Source: JAAYZQ01 sp034428935
GTDB lineage: Bacteria; Chloroflexota; Anaerolineae; JAAYZQ01
Assembly (NCBI GenBank): GCA_034428935.1
Contig: DAOUHB010000083.1
Location: 1-34,449 of the forward strand
Direction: 5' to 3'
DNA length: 34,449 nucleotides
The translations under genes were made by a program, and so were the position numbers. The notes under the pieces were generated by a model that had not been told where the DNA came from, did no database searches, and saw nothing but the letters and a program-made list of their open reading frames with translations. This document shows, one piece after another, positions 1-8,971 of this stretch (the stretch's first letter is position 1; every line of letters starts with the position of its first letter).

Positions 1-34
1 ATTCAAGTGCGCTACCGGACTGCGCTACGCCCCG
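1..34 (-). tRNA. tRNA-Pro, 5' half, cut by the window edge
   Basis: Read on the minus strand from position 34, the sequence fits tRNA positions 1-33 exactly. It has a 7-nt acceptor strand CGGGGCG, U8-A9, a D arm with GCGC/GCGC stem and an AGUCCGGUA loop carrying A14, G18-G19 and A21. Base 26 is A, the 5' anticodon strand is CUUGA, and it ends in A32-U33. The window stops just before the anticodon, so the isotype is inferred. A C1 start with CGGGG and this D arm is typical of bacterial tRNA-Pro; initiator tRNA starts CGCGG and does not fit. A sigma-70-like promoter lies just upstream. Confidence 0.78.
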
Positions 35-64
35 TCGCATCTGCGAACCTCGATTCGCCAGGAC

Positions 65-93
65 ATTCTACCACATTCGCGCCGAGTTAGCAA
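65..93 (-). promoter_or_regulatory. Promoter of the tRNA-Pro gene
   Basis: On the minus strand TTGCTA (93-88) is separated by 17 nt from TAGAAT (70-65). Transcription would start near 58, leaving about 24 nt of leader before the mature tRNA 5' end at 34. Confidence 0.6.
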
Positions 94-191
94 ATACTCG
101 TTTCGCTCTGTCTGCTCAGCACGGGCGACCCGTAGCCTTTTCGCCGCCATTCCGTCTAGCAAGTAAGGGGCGGTGTGTCTCGAACCCGTAA

Positions 192-386
192 CACGTATTC
201 GTCCTGCGCCCCGGCACTCTCAGGCGCACCGAGATCCGCTACGAATTCGCGGACATGAATGTCCTGGCCGTCACCATGCCTGGCAAGGCCATGGACAGGA
301 TGCGCAGGAACCCCAACGTGGTGTCCATCGAGAGCGATCCCGAGCGCTACCCGGCAGGGGCAGGGTGCCACGGTGGAAGACTATGA
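192..386 (+). pseudogene. Remnant of a subtilisin-like protease propeptide (Inhibitor I9 type)
   Basis: Between in-frame stops at 189-191 and 384-386 there is one short open frame. Its middle part (231-359) reads EIRYEFADMNVLAVTMPG and then a stretch containing RRNPNVVSIESDP. This pattern, a hydrophobic 'NVLAVTMPG' strand, a helix and 'NPNVVSIE', is that of the Inhibitor I9 propeptide of S8 serine proteases. No signal peptide, good start codon or catalytic domain accompanies it. After position 360 the frame departs from the family and stops. It is probably a decayed protease gene. Family assignment is by recall of the motif, and a chance similarity is unlikely but not excluded. Confidence 0.5.
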
Positions 387-407
387 GCCCGTCGCCCGGC
401 GCCGCGT

Positions 408-2717
408 TTACTCCCCATTCAGGCGCAGGGGCAGCCGCAGGGCGTCGGAGCCATCGGCCAGGGGCAGGCGCGCGCCGGTGGCGGGGTCATAGAGGCCCAC
501 CAGCAGCTCGTAGGGGCCCGGGGGCAGGCCGTCGGGCAGGGGCACCCGATGCTCGTCGTCGAGGAGCAGGCCGGGCGGCCACAGAGAAGTGGGCCAGCCT
601 CCGCCCAGGGGCGGCCCGTCGCCCTGGGCCAGGGCCCCATCGTCGCCGGGCTGCACCAGGTGCACAAACACCGTGTAGTCCGTCTCCGGGTAGGCGGCCG
701 CCGCCCAGCGTAGCGTGACGACCAGAGTGTCCGGCTCAACCTGCCACGTCCAACCCGCCAGGTCGATGGCCGGACCAAAGGGGGCGGCCAGGGGCTCCAG
801 GGCAGCGCCACCGGTGCCGCTCCAGGCCAGGGGCAGGACGGCCAGGCGCAGGCTGCTGCCGCCGGCCACGGCCAGGCGCTCGCCGCCGGCCGGCTCGTAC
901 CAGCCCACCTCCAGGTGGTACAGGCCAGGGGGCGCATCCGCCGGCAGGGCGAGGCTGAACTGGTCGCGCACCATCTCGCCGGCGCCCCAGGCCGTCGTCG
1001 GGTAGAGGCCGCCGTGGGGCTGGTGGTCGTCGCCGGCCCAACCCTGCCCGGCCTCGTCCACCAGGTGGGCAAAGGCGGTATAGTCGGCGGCCGGCGCCTG
1101 CCGCGCCTGCCACACCACCGTCAGGGTCAGCGGGTCGCCGGGCACCAGCTCGACGCCGGCCAGCCCCTCCACGCTCCAGCCCACCAGGGCCAGGTCGGCA
1201 CCAAAGGCCGCCCGCCTCTCGCGCTGCAGGGCATCGGGCCGGTAAAGCTCGTACTTGCCCACCGTCGCCTCGTGATGGTAGTTGCGGTCCAGCTCGGAGA
1301 GGAACTCGCGGGTAAAGCGCTGGTAGCGATCGACGTCCTGGCGCGTGCCCCGCTCCAGGACGACCAGGTTCGCCGCGCGGCTGCGCAGCCGGTCCAGCTC
1401 CCAGGCCTGATCCCACCGGCCGGCCCGGGCAAGCTGGCTGTACTGGAAGGAGCAGTAGTCCAGGACCTTGCCGTTGGTCACCAGCAGCCCCATGTCCTCG
1501 GAAAAGATGGGGTCGGGCGTGGCCGCCAGAATAGGGGCCATGGCCTCGTTGGACTCGGCCGTGAGCCTGATAAAGCGCTCGGCGGCGCGGGGAGTGTGCC
1601 ACATGAAGCCCACCTGGAGGAGTACCAGGAGGGGTACCGCCGCCCGGGCCAGGAGGGCAGGACGGGCGGCGAGGCGCGCCAGGGCCACGCCGGCGGCCAG
1701 CGTCAGGGCCACCTGGGCCTCGAAAAAATAGTTCTCCCAGGCGCCGGCCTTGCCCGCCAGCCACAGGCTGAGGAGGGCGGTCACGAGATAAAAGTCCAGG
1801 GGGCTCAGGCGAGGAAGGAGGGGCTCCCGGCGGCGCAGCCAGAACTTTTCCACGGCATAGGCAGCGGCCAGGAGGGCAATGGGGGCAAAGGTGCCCCAGA
1901 AATCGGCCTGCTGCTGCCAGAACTCGGGCCAGAGGAAGGGGTTGACGTTGCTGGTCACCAGCCCGAACCAGAAGCCGCCCCCGGTGAGATAATTGATCAG
2001 CACAAAGAGTCCTCCGCCCAGGAGGCCCATGGCCGCCACCAAAACGACGGCCGCCCGCCGCTGGACGACCAGAAGGTAGGCCACGGCCGCGGCGGGAGCG
2101 AACAGGAACGACTGCTTGGCATACAACCCCGCCACAAAGAGGACGACGGCCAGCCACAACAGGCGCGGGCGGGCAGGGGCGCTGCCGGTTGGATAGGCCA
2201 CGGCAACGACGTACAGCCCGCCCAGGGTCAGGGCCAGGCCCGGGAGGTCCACGCGAAACAGGGGCGCCCAGTGATAGATCGTGGGCGAGCCGGCCAGGAG
2301 AAGGGCGGCGGCGGCCGCCACGGGCCAGCGCCCCCCCTCGCGGCGCACCCAGGCAGCGACGAGGCCGGCGACGGCCACGACGGCCAGCAGCGTCCAGATG
2401 CGCCCCGCGGCATAGCTCAGCCCCAGGACGGGCACCAGCGCCAGGGCCAGGACAATGTCCAGGGGCGGGTAGTTGGCCACGATGTAGGGGTAGCCGGCGG
2501 CCTGCTTGTAGATGGGCTCTCCCCGGGACCACTCGCGCACAAAGTGCAACAGGTAGCCCTCGCCATAGTCGAGCTGGTAGGGAAAGAACAGCCCGCTGAC
2601 GGCCAGCCATACCGTGAGGGCGGCCAGGTAGACGAGCCCGGCCAGGGCCAGGACCCACAGGGCACGGACCAACCAGCGGCTGCTATTTGTCTGCGAGCGG
2701 CGCGCTGCGTGTTCCAT
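408..2717 (-). CDS. GT-C/GT39-like polytopic membrane glycosyltransferase with two C-terminal beta-sandwich modules
   Basis: A 769-residue integral membrane protein. The first membrane segment (about residues 17-40) is followed by an outer loop with 'LDYGEGYLLHFVREW'; acidic residues in this loop are typical of GT-C glycosyltransferases, which use lipid-linked sugars outside the membrane. About ten hydrophobic segments follow up to about residue 390. The last 260 residues hold two copies of a module with the pattern 'DYT.F.HLV ... PPG.Y.L.VG.Y.P..G.RL', about 510-640 and 645-769. The start chosen is the ATG at 2717; an upstream in-frame extension would be arginine-rich and lies beyond the likely promoter. 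There is no Shine-Dalgarno sequence. The next gene upstream has the same architecture, so the pair probably acts in cell-surface glycan assembly. The substrate is unknown. Confidence 0.75.
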   Translation of the reverse strand: MEHAARRSQTNSSRWLVRALWVLALAGLVYLAALTVWLAVSGLFFPYQLDYGEGYLLHFVREWSRGEPIYKQAAGYPYIVANYPPLDIVLALALVPVLGLSYAAGRIWTLLAVVAVAGLVAAWVRREGGRWPVAAAAALLLAGSPTIYHWAPLFRVDLPGLALTLGGLYVVAVAYPTGSAPARPRLLWLAVVLFVAGLYAKQSFLFAPAAAVAYLLVVQRRAAVVLVAAMGLLGGGLFVLINYLTGGGFWFGLVTSNVNPFLWPEFWQQQADFWGTFAPIALLAAAYAVEKFWLRRREPLLPRLSPLDFYLVTALLSLWLAGKAGAWENYFFEAQVALTLAAGVALARLAARPALLARAAVPLLVLLQVGFMWHTPRAAERFIRLTAESNEAMAPILAATPDPIFSEDMGLLVTNGKVLDYCSFQYSQLARAGRWDQAWELDRLRSRAANLVVLERGTRQDVDRYQRFTREFLSELDRNYHHEATVGKYELYRPDALQRERRAAFGADLALVGWSVEGLAGVELVPGDPLTLTVVWQARQAPAADYTAFAHLVDEAGQGWAGDDHQPHGGLYPTTAWGAGEMVRDQFSLALPADAPPGLYHLEVGWYEPAGGERLAVAGGSSLRLAVLPLAWSGTGGAALEPLAAPFGPAIDLAGWTWQVEPDTLVVTLRWAAAAYPETDYTVFVHLVQPGDDGALAQGDGPPLGGGWPTSLWPPGLLLDDEHRVPLPDGLPPGPYELLVGLYDPATGARLPLADGSDALRLPLRLNGE

Positions 2718-2727
2718 AGGTGTCGAT

Positions 2728-2756
2728 ATTATACCCCGGCCGGGGGCAAAGGAAAA
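2728..2756 (-). promoter_or_regulatory. Possible promoter with a near-leaderless start
   Basis: A perfect -10 TATAAT (2733-2728) lies only 10 nt before the ATG at 2717. With 17-nt spacing the -35 would be TTTTCC (2756-2751), which is weak. If used, the leader is about 2-4 nt, which agrees with the absence of a ribosome binding site. Confidence 0.45.
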
Positions 2757-2785
2757 ATTGAAAAGGATGTCTGTTCCGCGAGAGA

Positions 2786-5290
2786 TCAGGGCTCGACGCG
2801 AACGGTCCCCAGCAGGATCTCCGGGATGGGCCGGCCGCCGGCGTCCAGGGTCAGGCAGCGGGCCAGGTCCTCGGCCCGGTACATGCCGGCCACCAGGCAG
2901 TACTCGCCGGCGGGCGTGTCCGCCGGGATGGACAGGCGAATCCGATCCTCGACGGTTTCGCCAGGCACCCACAGGAGCGTTGGCGCCTGGCCGCCGCCGG
3001 GCTCGCCATCCCAGCCGGCCAGGGCGTTGCCCCCGGCGTCCAGGAGCTTCAGGTAGACGCTGTAATAGGCGTCGATCTTGCCCAGGGCGCGCCACGTGAG
3101 GTCCACGTCCAGGTCGGCGCCGGCCCGGACGGCGGCCGGGTGCTCCCAGTCCACAAGGCGCGCCGGGACGGGCTGGTCAAGGCTGGCCGTGGCGCCAAAC
3201 TCCACCTCCCCCGTGGCCTGCCAACTGCCCAGGGGGCCTCGCTCCTCACCCAGGGCCAGGCGAAACCTGCCCTCGCCGGGCGGCGCCTCCACGGTGAGGG
3301 CGACGACCGCCGCGCCGCCATCGGGCGAGGTCACCAGGGGCAGGGCCGCGGCGGTGGCGGTGCCTTGACCGGCGCTCTCGCCGGCCGGCTGCCAGGCAAA
3401 GGTGGGCTGCAGGCGGGCCGTGGGCGGCAGGGCCAGGCTCCGCTGCCCGGGGTTGAGGGCCACCAGGTAGGCGGTGTAGGGCCGGCCGGCCAGGGCCTGG
3501 GGCGGAAAGTAGACGCTCACCTGGAGACCGGCGGGGTCCACGGCGCGGGGCGAGACGGCATAGACCTGGTCGCGACCCTGCCCGGGCCCCGTGCCGGCCA
3601 GGACGGCGAGGGGGGCCAGGTCGGGCGCAGCGGGCAGCGCCGCCTCCACCTCGGCCAGGCGCTCTGGCGCCAGTCGTCCGCCGTGCAGGACGACGAGGCG
3701 CACGCCCAGGGCCTGGAGCAAGCTCACGGCACGCTCCGCGGGAAATCGCTCCATCTCGTAGACGATCTGGCCGTGGGCCGGGGGGATAAAGCCGCTGTAG
3801 CCGTCGGGCGTGGGACGCCAGTGGTAGGTGGACAGGTACTGGTAGTCGAGCCGCGGCCCGCCGGGGGTGAAGGCCATGGGCAGCTCCAGGATGGGCCCTT
3901 CCGGCGCCTCGCCCGCCAGCCACTCGACGACCGGGGGCAGCTCGTCGCCCACGGGCACCGGCTCGGCCCGGGCCGCGGGCCAGGCGGCCGATTCCGCGAC
4001 GACGAGGAGGGCACAGGCAGCCACCAGGGGACCCGCCAGGCGCGCCCGGCCCGGCCCTCTTCCCAGGATGGCGGCCAGCCCGTAGCCCGCCAGCACAGCC
4101 AGGCAGAGGGAGACCAGGGCGTCGAAACGCACGGGCGCGCGCAGCGCCTTGAACCCGGGCACGAGGGCGTACAGCCAGGCGTAGGGCAGCGCCACGTCCA
4201 GGCCCGCCGGGTTGCCGGGCGCCAGGTACAAGCGCGGGCCGAAGGACAGGATCAGCGCGCCCACGAACAGCAGGACAAAGAACCAGCGACGGCGGCCGGC
4301 GCCGCGCAGCAGCCCCCAGGCGGCCAGCGCCAGGACGGCCAGTCCCGGAAAGAGGGCATCCACCGGGTAGCCGCCAGCGATGGGCGTCGCGTCGCTGGGC
4401 AGCCAGTGGCCATGGAGCAGGCTGTTTGGCGGCACCATGGCATATTGCCGCAGGCTGGCCGAAAAGGGCTCGCTGTCGGCCAGGCTTCGCTCAAAGCCAA
4501 GCTCGCGCTGCACCCGAAAGTAGGGCAGGGCAAAGGGCAGGACGGAGAGCAGGCAGCAGGCCGCGGCCAGGAGCAGCGCTGCCAGCGCCCGGCCGCGCGG
4601 GCCACGGGCCGCCTGCGCATCCTTCCCCCGGGCCAGCCCGGGAGCCAGGGCCGCCAAACCCTCGTAGACGGCGAGGCCGGCCAGGGCCAGGGCCAGGAGG
4701 ATGGCATAGTAGAAGGAAGACACTGCCTGCAGCCAGAAAAAGAGGATCAGGGCCGCCGCGGGGCGCGGGCCCGGCCGGCGCAGCAGGCCATAGAGGGCCA
4801 GGAGGGCAAAGGGCATCCACTGGGCCGTGAGAAGCTGGCCCTGGGCCAGGTTGGTCATGCGGTAGGCCGAAAACGCATAGGCCAGCCCTGCCACGAGCCC
4901 GGCGGCCGGCGAGCGGGTGAGCTTCAGGACCAGGAGGTAGGTGCCCAGGGCCGAGAGGACGAATGACAGCAGCAGGACAGCGTTGTAGCCCAACACCGGG
5001 TTGCCGCTGGCGGCCGTCAGCGGCAGCGCCAGGAGGGCGCTGCCCAGGAGCAGCTCGGAATAGGCCAGGGTGCGCGGGTAGGGATAAAAGATATTGGCGT
5101 CAAAGAGATGCAGGGGATCGGCCAGGAGCTGGTGGCCATCCCAGGCCATGATCCACACGTTGAGGAGCGCGTCCTGACGGTCCTCCACCGCCGTCGCCAG
5201 GTGAGCGGAAAGGGGATAGGTGAGCAGCAGGCTCAGGACGATCGAGACCAGCAGCACCGCCAGGGTGGTTCTTCGCACCTCTTGCTCCAT
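2786..5290 (-). CDS. Large polytopic membrane protein, glycosyltransferase/YfhO-like, with a C-terminal beta-sandwich module
   Basis: An 834-residue protein with an N-terminal membrane anchor (about 8-28) and an outer loop 'EDRQDALLNVWIMAWD', then many hydrophobic segments to about residue 430. A soluble, probably extracytoplasmic part follows. Acidic residues in the first loop and the 'ANIFYPYP' motif resemble GT39/YfhO-type membrane transferases. The final 120 residues ('DAYYSVYLKLLDAGG' to 'PAGEYCLVAGMY') match the module repeated twice in the next gene downstream. The start is the ATG at 5290, 15 nt from a strong -10. There is no evident Shine-Dalgarno sequence. It lies 68 bp upstream of the other glycosyltransferase-like gene, in the same direction. 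A role in glycan or lipid-linked sugar transfer at the cell surface is inference. Confidence 0.7.
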   Translation of the reverse strand: MEQEVRRTTLAVLLVSIVLSLLLTYPLSAHLATAVEDRQDALLNVWIMAWDGHQLLADPLHLFDANIFYPYPRTLAYSELLLGSALLALPLTAASGNPVLGYNAVLLLSFVLSALGTYLLVLKLTRSPAAGLVAGLAYAFSAYRMTNLAQGQLLTAQWMPFALLALYGLLRRPGPRPAAALILFFWLQAVSSFYYAILLALALAGLAVYEGLAALAPGLARGKDAQAARGPRGRALAALLLAAACCLLSVLPFALPYFRVQRELGFERSLADSEPFSASLRQYAMVPPNSLLHGHWLPSDATPIAGGYPVDALFPGLAVLALAAWGLLRGAGRRRWFFVLLFVGALILSFGPRLYLAPGNPAGLDVALPYAWLYALVPGFKALRAPVRFDALVSLCLAVLAGYGLAAILGRGPGRARLAGPLVAACALLVVAESAAWPAARAEPVPVGDELPPVVEWLAGEAPEGPILELPMAFTPGGPRLDYQYLSTYHWRPTPDGYSGFIPPAHGQIVYEMERFPAERAVSLLQALGVRLVVLHGGRLAPERLAEVEAALPAAPDLAPLAVLAGTGPGQGRDQVYAVSPRAVDPAGLQVSVYFPPQALAGRPYTAYLVALNPGQRSLALPPTARLQPTFAWQPAGESAGQGTATAAALPLVTSPDGGAAVVALTVEAPPGEGRFRLALGEERGPLGSWQATGEVEFGATASLDQPVPARLVDWEHPAAVRAGADLDVDLTWRALGKIDAYYSVYLKLLDAGGNALAGWDGEPGGGQAPTLLWVPGETVEDRIRLSIPADTPAGEYCLVAGMYRAEDLARCLTLDAGGRPIPEILLGTVRVEP

Positions 5291-5305
5291 GCGTAAGTTG
5301 CGGCT

Positions 5306-5334
5306 ATTATACTCCAGGAGGGGCTCCGGGGCAA
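5306..5334 (-). promoter_or_regulatory. Promoter of the 834-aa membrane protein
   Basis: TTGCCC (5334-5329), 17 nt, TATAAT (5311-5306) on the minus strand. The predicted start of transcription is about 8 nt before the ATG at 5290, so the leader is very short. Confidence 0.6.
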
Positions 5335-5403
5335 GAGCGACCGGCAACCCAACCACGCCCGCCGGGCCCCGCCGGCGCACGGCAGTCTTGCCGCGCCAGC
5401 GCC

Positions 5404-5432
5404 TTGACGCAGCGCACATTTTGCCGTATGAT
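5404..5432 (+). promoter_or_regulatory. Promoter of prfA-prmC
   Basis: TTGACG (5404-5409), 17 nt, TATGAT (5427-5432). Transcription would start near 5439, giving a leader of about 50 nt ending in GAAGGAG before the GTG at 5492. Confidence 0.65.
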
Positions 5433-5491
5433 GGGCAACAGGCGGGCAAGGTTCGCTGCCATGCCCGGCCCAATGCGAAGGAGTTCTGCCC

Positions 5492-6562
<1,071 letters not shown>

Positions 6563-6572
6563 CGGGCCGGCC

Positions 6573-7421
6573 ATGGTCGACGTCCGCCAGGCTGTGCTTC
6601 AGGCGGTGCAGACACTGGAAAGCGAGGGCGTAGAGTCGCCGCGCCTGGAGGCAGAGCTGCTCCTGGCCCACGCCGCGGGGACCAACCGCGCCTGGGTGCT
6701 GGCCCATCCCGAGCGGCCGCTGACGCCCAAGGAGCTGACGCGCTTTCGAGACCTGGCGGCGCGGAGGGCGCGCCGCGAGCCCCTGGCCTACATTACCGGC
6801 CGCCGGGAGTTCTTCGGGCTGGATCTGGCCGTCGATCCCCGGGTGTTGATCCCCCGCCCCGAGACCGAGCTGCTCGTGGAACGGGCGCTGGACCTGGCCC
6901 GGCGGCTGTCCGGGCCCGCCCTGGTTGCCGACGTGGGGGCCGGGAGCGGGGCAATCGCCGTCGCCCTGGCCGTGCACCTACCCGACGCCACGGTCTATGC
7001 CCTGGACGAAACGCCGGGCCCCCTGGCCGTGACCAGTGAAAATGCCCGGCGCCATGGCGTGGCGGATCGCGTCCTCTGCCTCCAGGGCGACCTACTGACC
7101 CCACTGCCCGAAGTGATGCACCTGGTATGCGCCAATCTGCCCTACGTGGGCAGCGAAGAGTGGGGGGCGCTGGCCCCGGAGATCCGGGAGTACGAGCCCA
7201 GGGCGGCCCTGGACGGAGGCCCCGGGGGGTTGGAGGTCATCCGCCGATTGCTGGCCACGGCCGGCCCCCACCTGAGACCCGGGGGAGCGGTTCTCCTGGA
7301 GATCGGCGCCGAACAGGGGGCGGCGGCACGGGCGCTGGCCGGCGAGCACTTCCCCGGGGCCCGGGTAGAGGTGCACCAGGACTATGCCGGGCTGGACCGG
7401 TTGGTCGTGGTACAAACGTAG
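6573..7421 (+). CDS. prmC: Release factor glutamine N5-methyltransferase PrmC (HemK)
   Basis: A 282-residue SAM-dependent enzyme that methylates the glutamine of the GGQ motif in RF1 and RF2. It has a helical N-terminal domain (about 1-75) and a class I methyltransferase domain with 'VADVGAGSGAIAVALA' as the SAM loop. The active-site motif, usually NPPY, reads NLPY here ('VCANLPYVG'); the tyrosine and asparagine needed to hold the amide are kept. Start is ATG 10 bp after the prfA stop, so the two are co-transcribed. A strong inverted repeat about 60 bp downstream probably ends the operon. Confidence 0.95.
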   Translation: MVDVRQAVLQAVQTLESEGVESPRLEAELLLAHAAGTNRAWVLAHPERPLTPKELTRFRDLAARRARREPLAYITGRREFFGLDLAVDPRVLIPRPETELLVERALDLARRLSGPALVADVGAGSGAIAVALAVHLPDATVYALDETPGPLAVTSENARRHGVADRVLCLQGDLLTPLPEVMHLVCANLPYVGSEEWGALAPEIREYEPRAALDGGPGGLEVIRRLLATAGPHLRPGGAVLLEIGAEQGAAARALAGEHFPGARVEVHQDYAGLDRLVVVQT

Positions 7422-7483
7422 CAGACAGCCGGGCCTCGGATATCCCCGCGCACCCTATGCGCTGCCGGGAGGGCAAAATGGCA

Positions 7484-7509
7484 GGCTCCCTACCCGGGGG
7501 TAGGGAGCC
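7484..7509. terminator. Bidirectional hairpin between prmC and the VOC gene
   Basis: A perfect 12-bp inverted repeat, GGCTCCCTACCC (7484-7495) and GGGTAGGGAGCC (7498-7509), with a 2-nt spacer. It lies between the ends of two convergent genes. There is no long T run, only a CTCTTGTTCTC stretch on the prmC side, so efficiency is uncertain. Confidence 0.6.
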
Positions 7510-7530
7510 CTCACCTCTTGTTCTCAATGC

Positions 7531-7899
7531 CTAGGCTGCGCTTGGATCGTTCTCCCACAGCCCGAACGTGTTGCCCTCTGTGTCGTGAAAGATGGCTATC
7601 CAGCCCATCCCGGGGACGGGTGATTTGTCCATCAGGATCTCGCCGCCCAGTTCCCTGATGCGGCCCACCATCTGCGAGACCGATTCGACGCTGATATAGT
7701 TGACCGGTGACTCCATCCCGGGCTGGCGCTTCTGGACGGCACCCCCCTGGAGCTCCTGGCCACCGCTTGAGTCAAACATGTAGTAATCCGGATAGCCGGA
7801 CGCCTCCTCCATTTCCCAGCCAAAGAGCCTGCTGTAGAACTGGACCGCCCTCTGTACGTCCTCCGCCGGGATCTCGAAATGAACGACCTGATGTGCCAC
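7531..7899 (-). CDS. VOC (glyoxalase/bleomycin-resistance superfamily) protein
   Basis: A 122-residue protein of the vicinal oxygen chelate fold, built from paired beta-alpha-beta-beta-beta units. It opens with 'VVHFEIPAEDVQRAVQFYSRLFGWEME' in pattern, with a first-strand histidine and the FY..LFGWE motif. It closes with 'IAFHDTEGNTFGLWEN' in pattern, where the glutamate of a metal site would be expected in place of G/L. The substrate is unknown, and many such proteins are small-molecule lyases, dioxygenases or binding proteins. Start is GTG with AAAGGAG 6 nt before it. It is a single gene with its own near-consensus promoter. Confidence 0.85.
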   Translation of the reverse strand: MAHQVVHFEIPAEDVQRAVQFYSRLFGWEMEEASGYPDYYMFDSSGGQELQGGAVQKRQPGMESPVNYISVESVSQMVGRIRELGGEILMDKSPVPGMGWIAIFHDTEGNTFGLWENDPSAA

Positions 7900-7953
7900 T
7901 GACTTCTCCTTTCGCCGAACGGCATGACTGCCAGGGTTAGAACATATGTTTAA

Positions 7954-7982
7954 ATTGTATCACGGATTTCATGCTTTGTCAA
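7954..7982 (-). promoter_or_regulatory. Promoter of the VOC gene, with a palindrome over the start of transcription
   Basis: TTGACA (7982-7977), 17 nt, TACAAT (7959-7954) on the minus strand, a near-perfect promoter. Just downstream, AACATATGTT (7941-7950) is a 10-bp perfect palindrome that covers the predicted transcription start near 7947 and could be a repressor operator. Confidence 0.7.
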
Positions 7983-8014
7983 TGGGGCCGCGGTTAATTT
8001 TTGGGAAACAATGG

Positions 8015-8866
8015 CTACTTGGATGCGAGGAGACCGAACGCTTCCGGCCGGCGGACGACGCGGGAAAAGCCAGCTTCTTGCAGGCGGCGCAGCGCGCCGT
8101 TGGTGGCGCTCCGTCCCGAGCGGCTCTCCGGATCGCCGACATAGTGGTACAGGCGGCCGCGGGGCGCCAGAACGCGGTACAGGGATCGGTAGAACTCGCC
8201 CGAGTAGAGATCGCCGGCAAGGTTGAACATGGGCGGATCGTGGATGATACGCCCAAAGGACCCGTCGGCCAAGGTGTCCACCTCGTCCAGGGCATCGCCC
8301 ACGATCTGGCGGATGCGAGGGTTCTCAAAGAGCGGCCGCGACCAGGGGTTCAGCCGGGCCACCTCCAGAATGGCCGGATCCAGCTCGATGGTGACCACCT
8401 CGGCGGCCGTCCTGGCCGCGGCAATGGCCGTGTAGCCCAGTCCGGTGCAGGTGTCGAGGACGCGGCCGGTGACGGGGGCGATGGTGCGGATTTTGCGCTC
8501 GGTGTCCGCCCAGGGGTCGACGTCGCGGACGCGGTGCATCTGCACGCCAGAGATGAGGACGGTGGGCGCCCGGCTGGTGGGCAGCAGGACGTTGACGCGG
8601 TTTCGCACCTCTGAATAGCGCTGGATCTTGGCCGCTTGGCCGTTTTCAATGGCAAAGCAGGCCGCCGCGTTGGCGGCGACGCGCTCCACCTCTTCCCAGG
8701 CGAGGCCCTCGCCGCCGGGCAGGATGACGCCCTCGGCCTCCACGGCCAGCTCGACCTGGCTCAGGCCCAGATCCAGGGACGTGGTGGCCTTTCCGCGGCC
8801 GGCCTTGCGGGCGCGCAACAAGGGCTCAGCGTGCAGGGCGGAGAGAACCCACGGATAGTTACCCAT
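8015..8866 (-). CDS. Class I SAM-dependent methyltransferase of archaeal type (COG2521-like)
   Basis: A 283-residue protein. The C-terminal half carries the SAM loop 'VLDTCTGLGYTAIAAA', the acidic ribose-binding strand 'VTIELDPAILEVARLNPWS' and the motif 'IIHDPPMFNLAG'. The 'HDPP' motif followed by 'YSGEFYRSLYRVLAPRGRLYHYVG' recalls a methyltransferase family best known from archaea; this assignment is from memory and needs a search. The N-terminal 120 residues are a separate domain of unknown role. The start is the ATG at 8866, preceded by AGGAG at good spacing; a longer reading from 8902 is less likely. It lies downstream of the PIG-L gene, separated by a GC-rich hairpin. The substrate is unknown. 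Confidence 0.75.
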   Translation of the reverse strand: MGNYPWVLSALHAEPLLRARKAGRGKATTSLDLGLSQVELAVEAEGVILPGGEGLAWEEVERVAANAAACFAIENGQAAKIQRYSEVRNRVNVLLPTSRAPTVLISGVQMHRVRDVDPWADTERKIRTIAPVTGRVLDTCTGLGYTAIAAARTAAEVVTIELDPAILEVARLNPWSRPLFENPRIRQIVGDALDEVDTLADGSFGRIIHDPPMFNLAGDLYSGEFYRSLYRVLAPRGRLYHYVGDPESRSGRSATNGALRRLQEAGFSRVVRRPEAFGLLASK

Positions 8867-8914
8867 GATGCCTCGCTCCTGGCAGTGACACCCCCACGGC
8901 AAGAGCGCCGATGT

Positions 8915-8938
8915 GCGCCGGACCCCGTCGTCCGGCGC
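8915..8938 (-). terminator. GC-rich hairpin after the PIG-L gene
   Basis: Inverted repeat GCGCCGGAC (8915-8923) and GTCCGGCGC (8930-8938) with a 6-nt loop, 34 bp past the PIG-L stop. There is no T run on the minus strand, so it may be a weak terminator or an mRNA-stabilising stem. Confidence 0.4.
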
Positions 8939-8971
8939 CAGGCCGCCGAGCCCCGGGGAAGCGGGGACCCG

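Noticed and set aside
915..3056. Long open frames antisense to the membrane proteins and other genes
   Set aside because: Their translations are low-complexity Gly/Arg/Pro-rich and match no family. They arise from high GC content opposite real genes.
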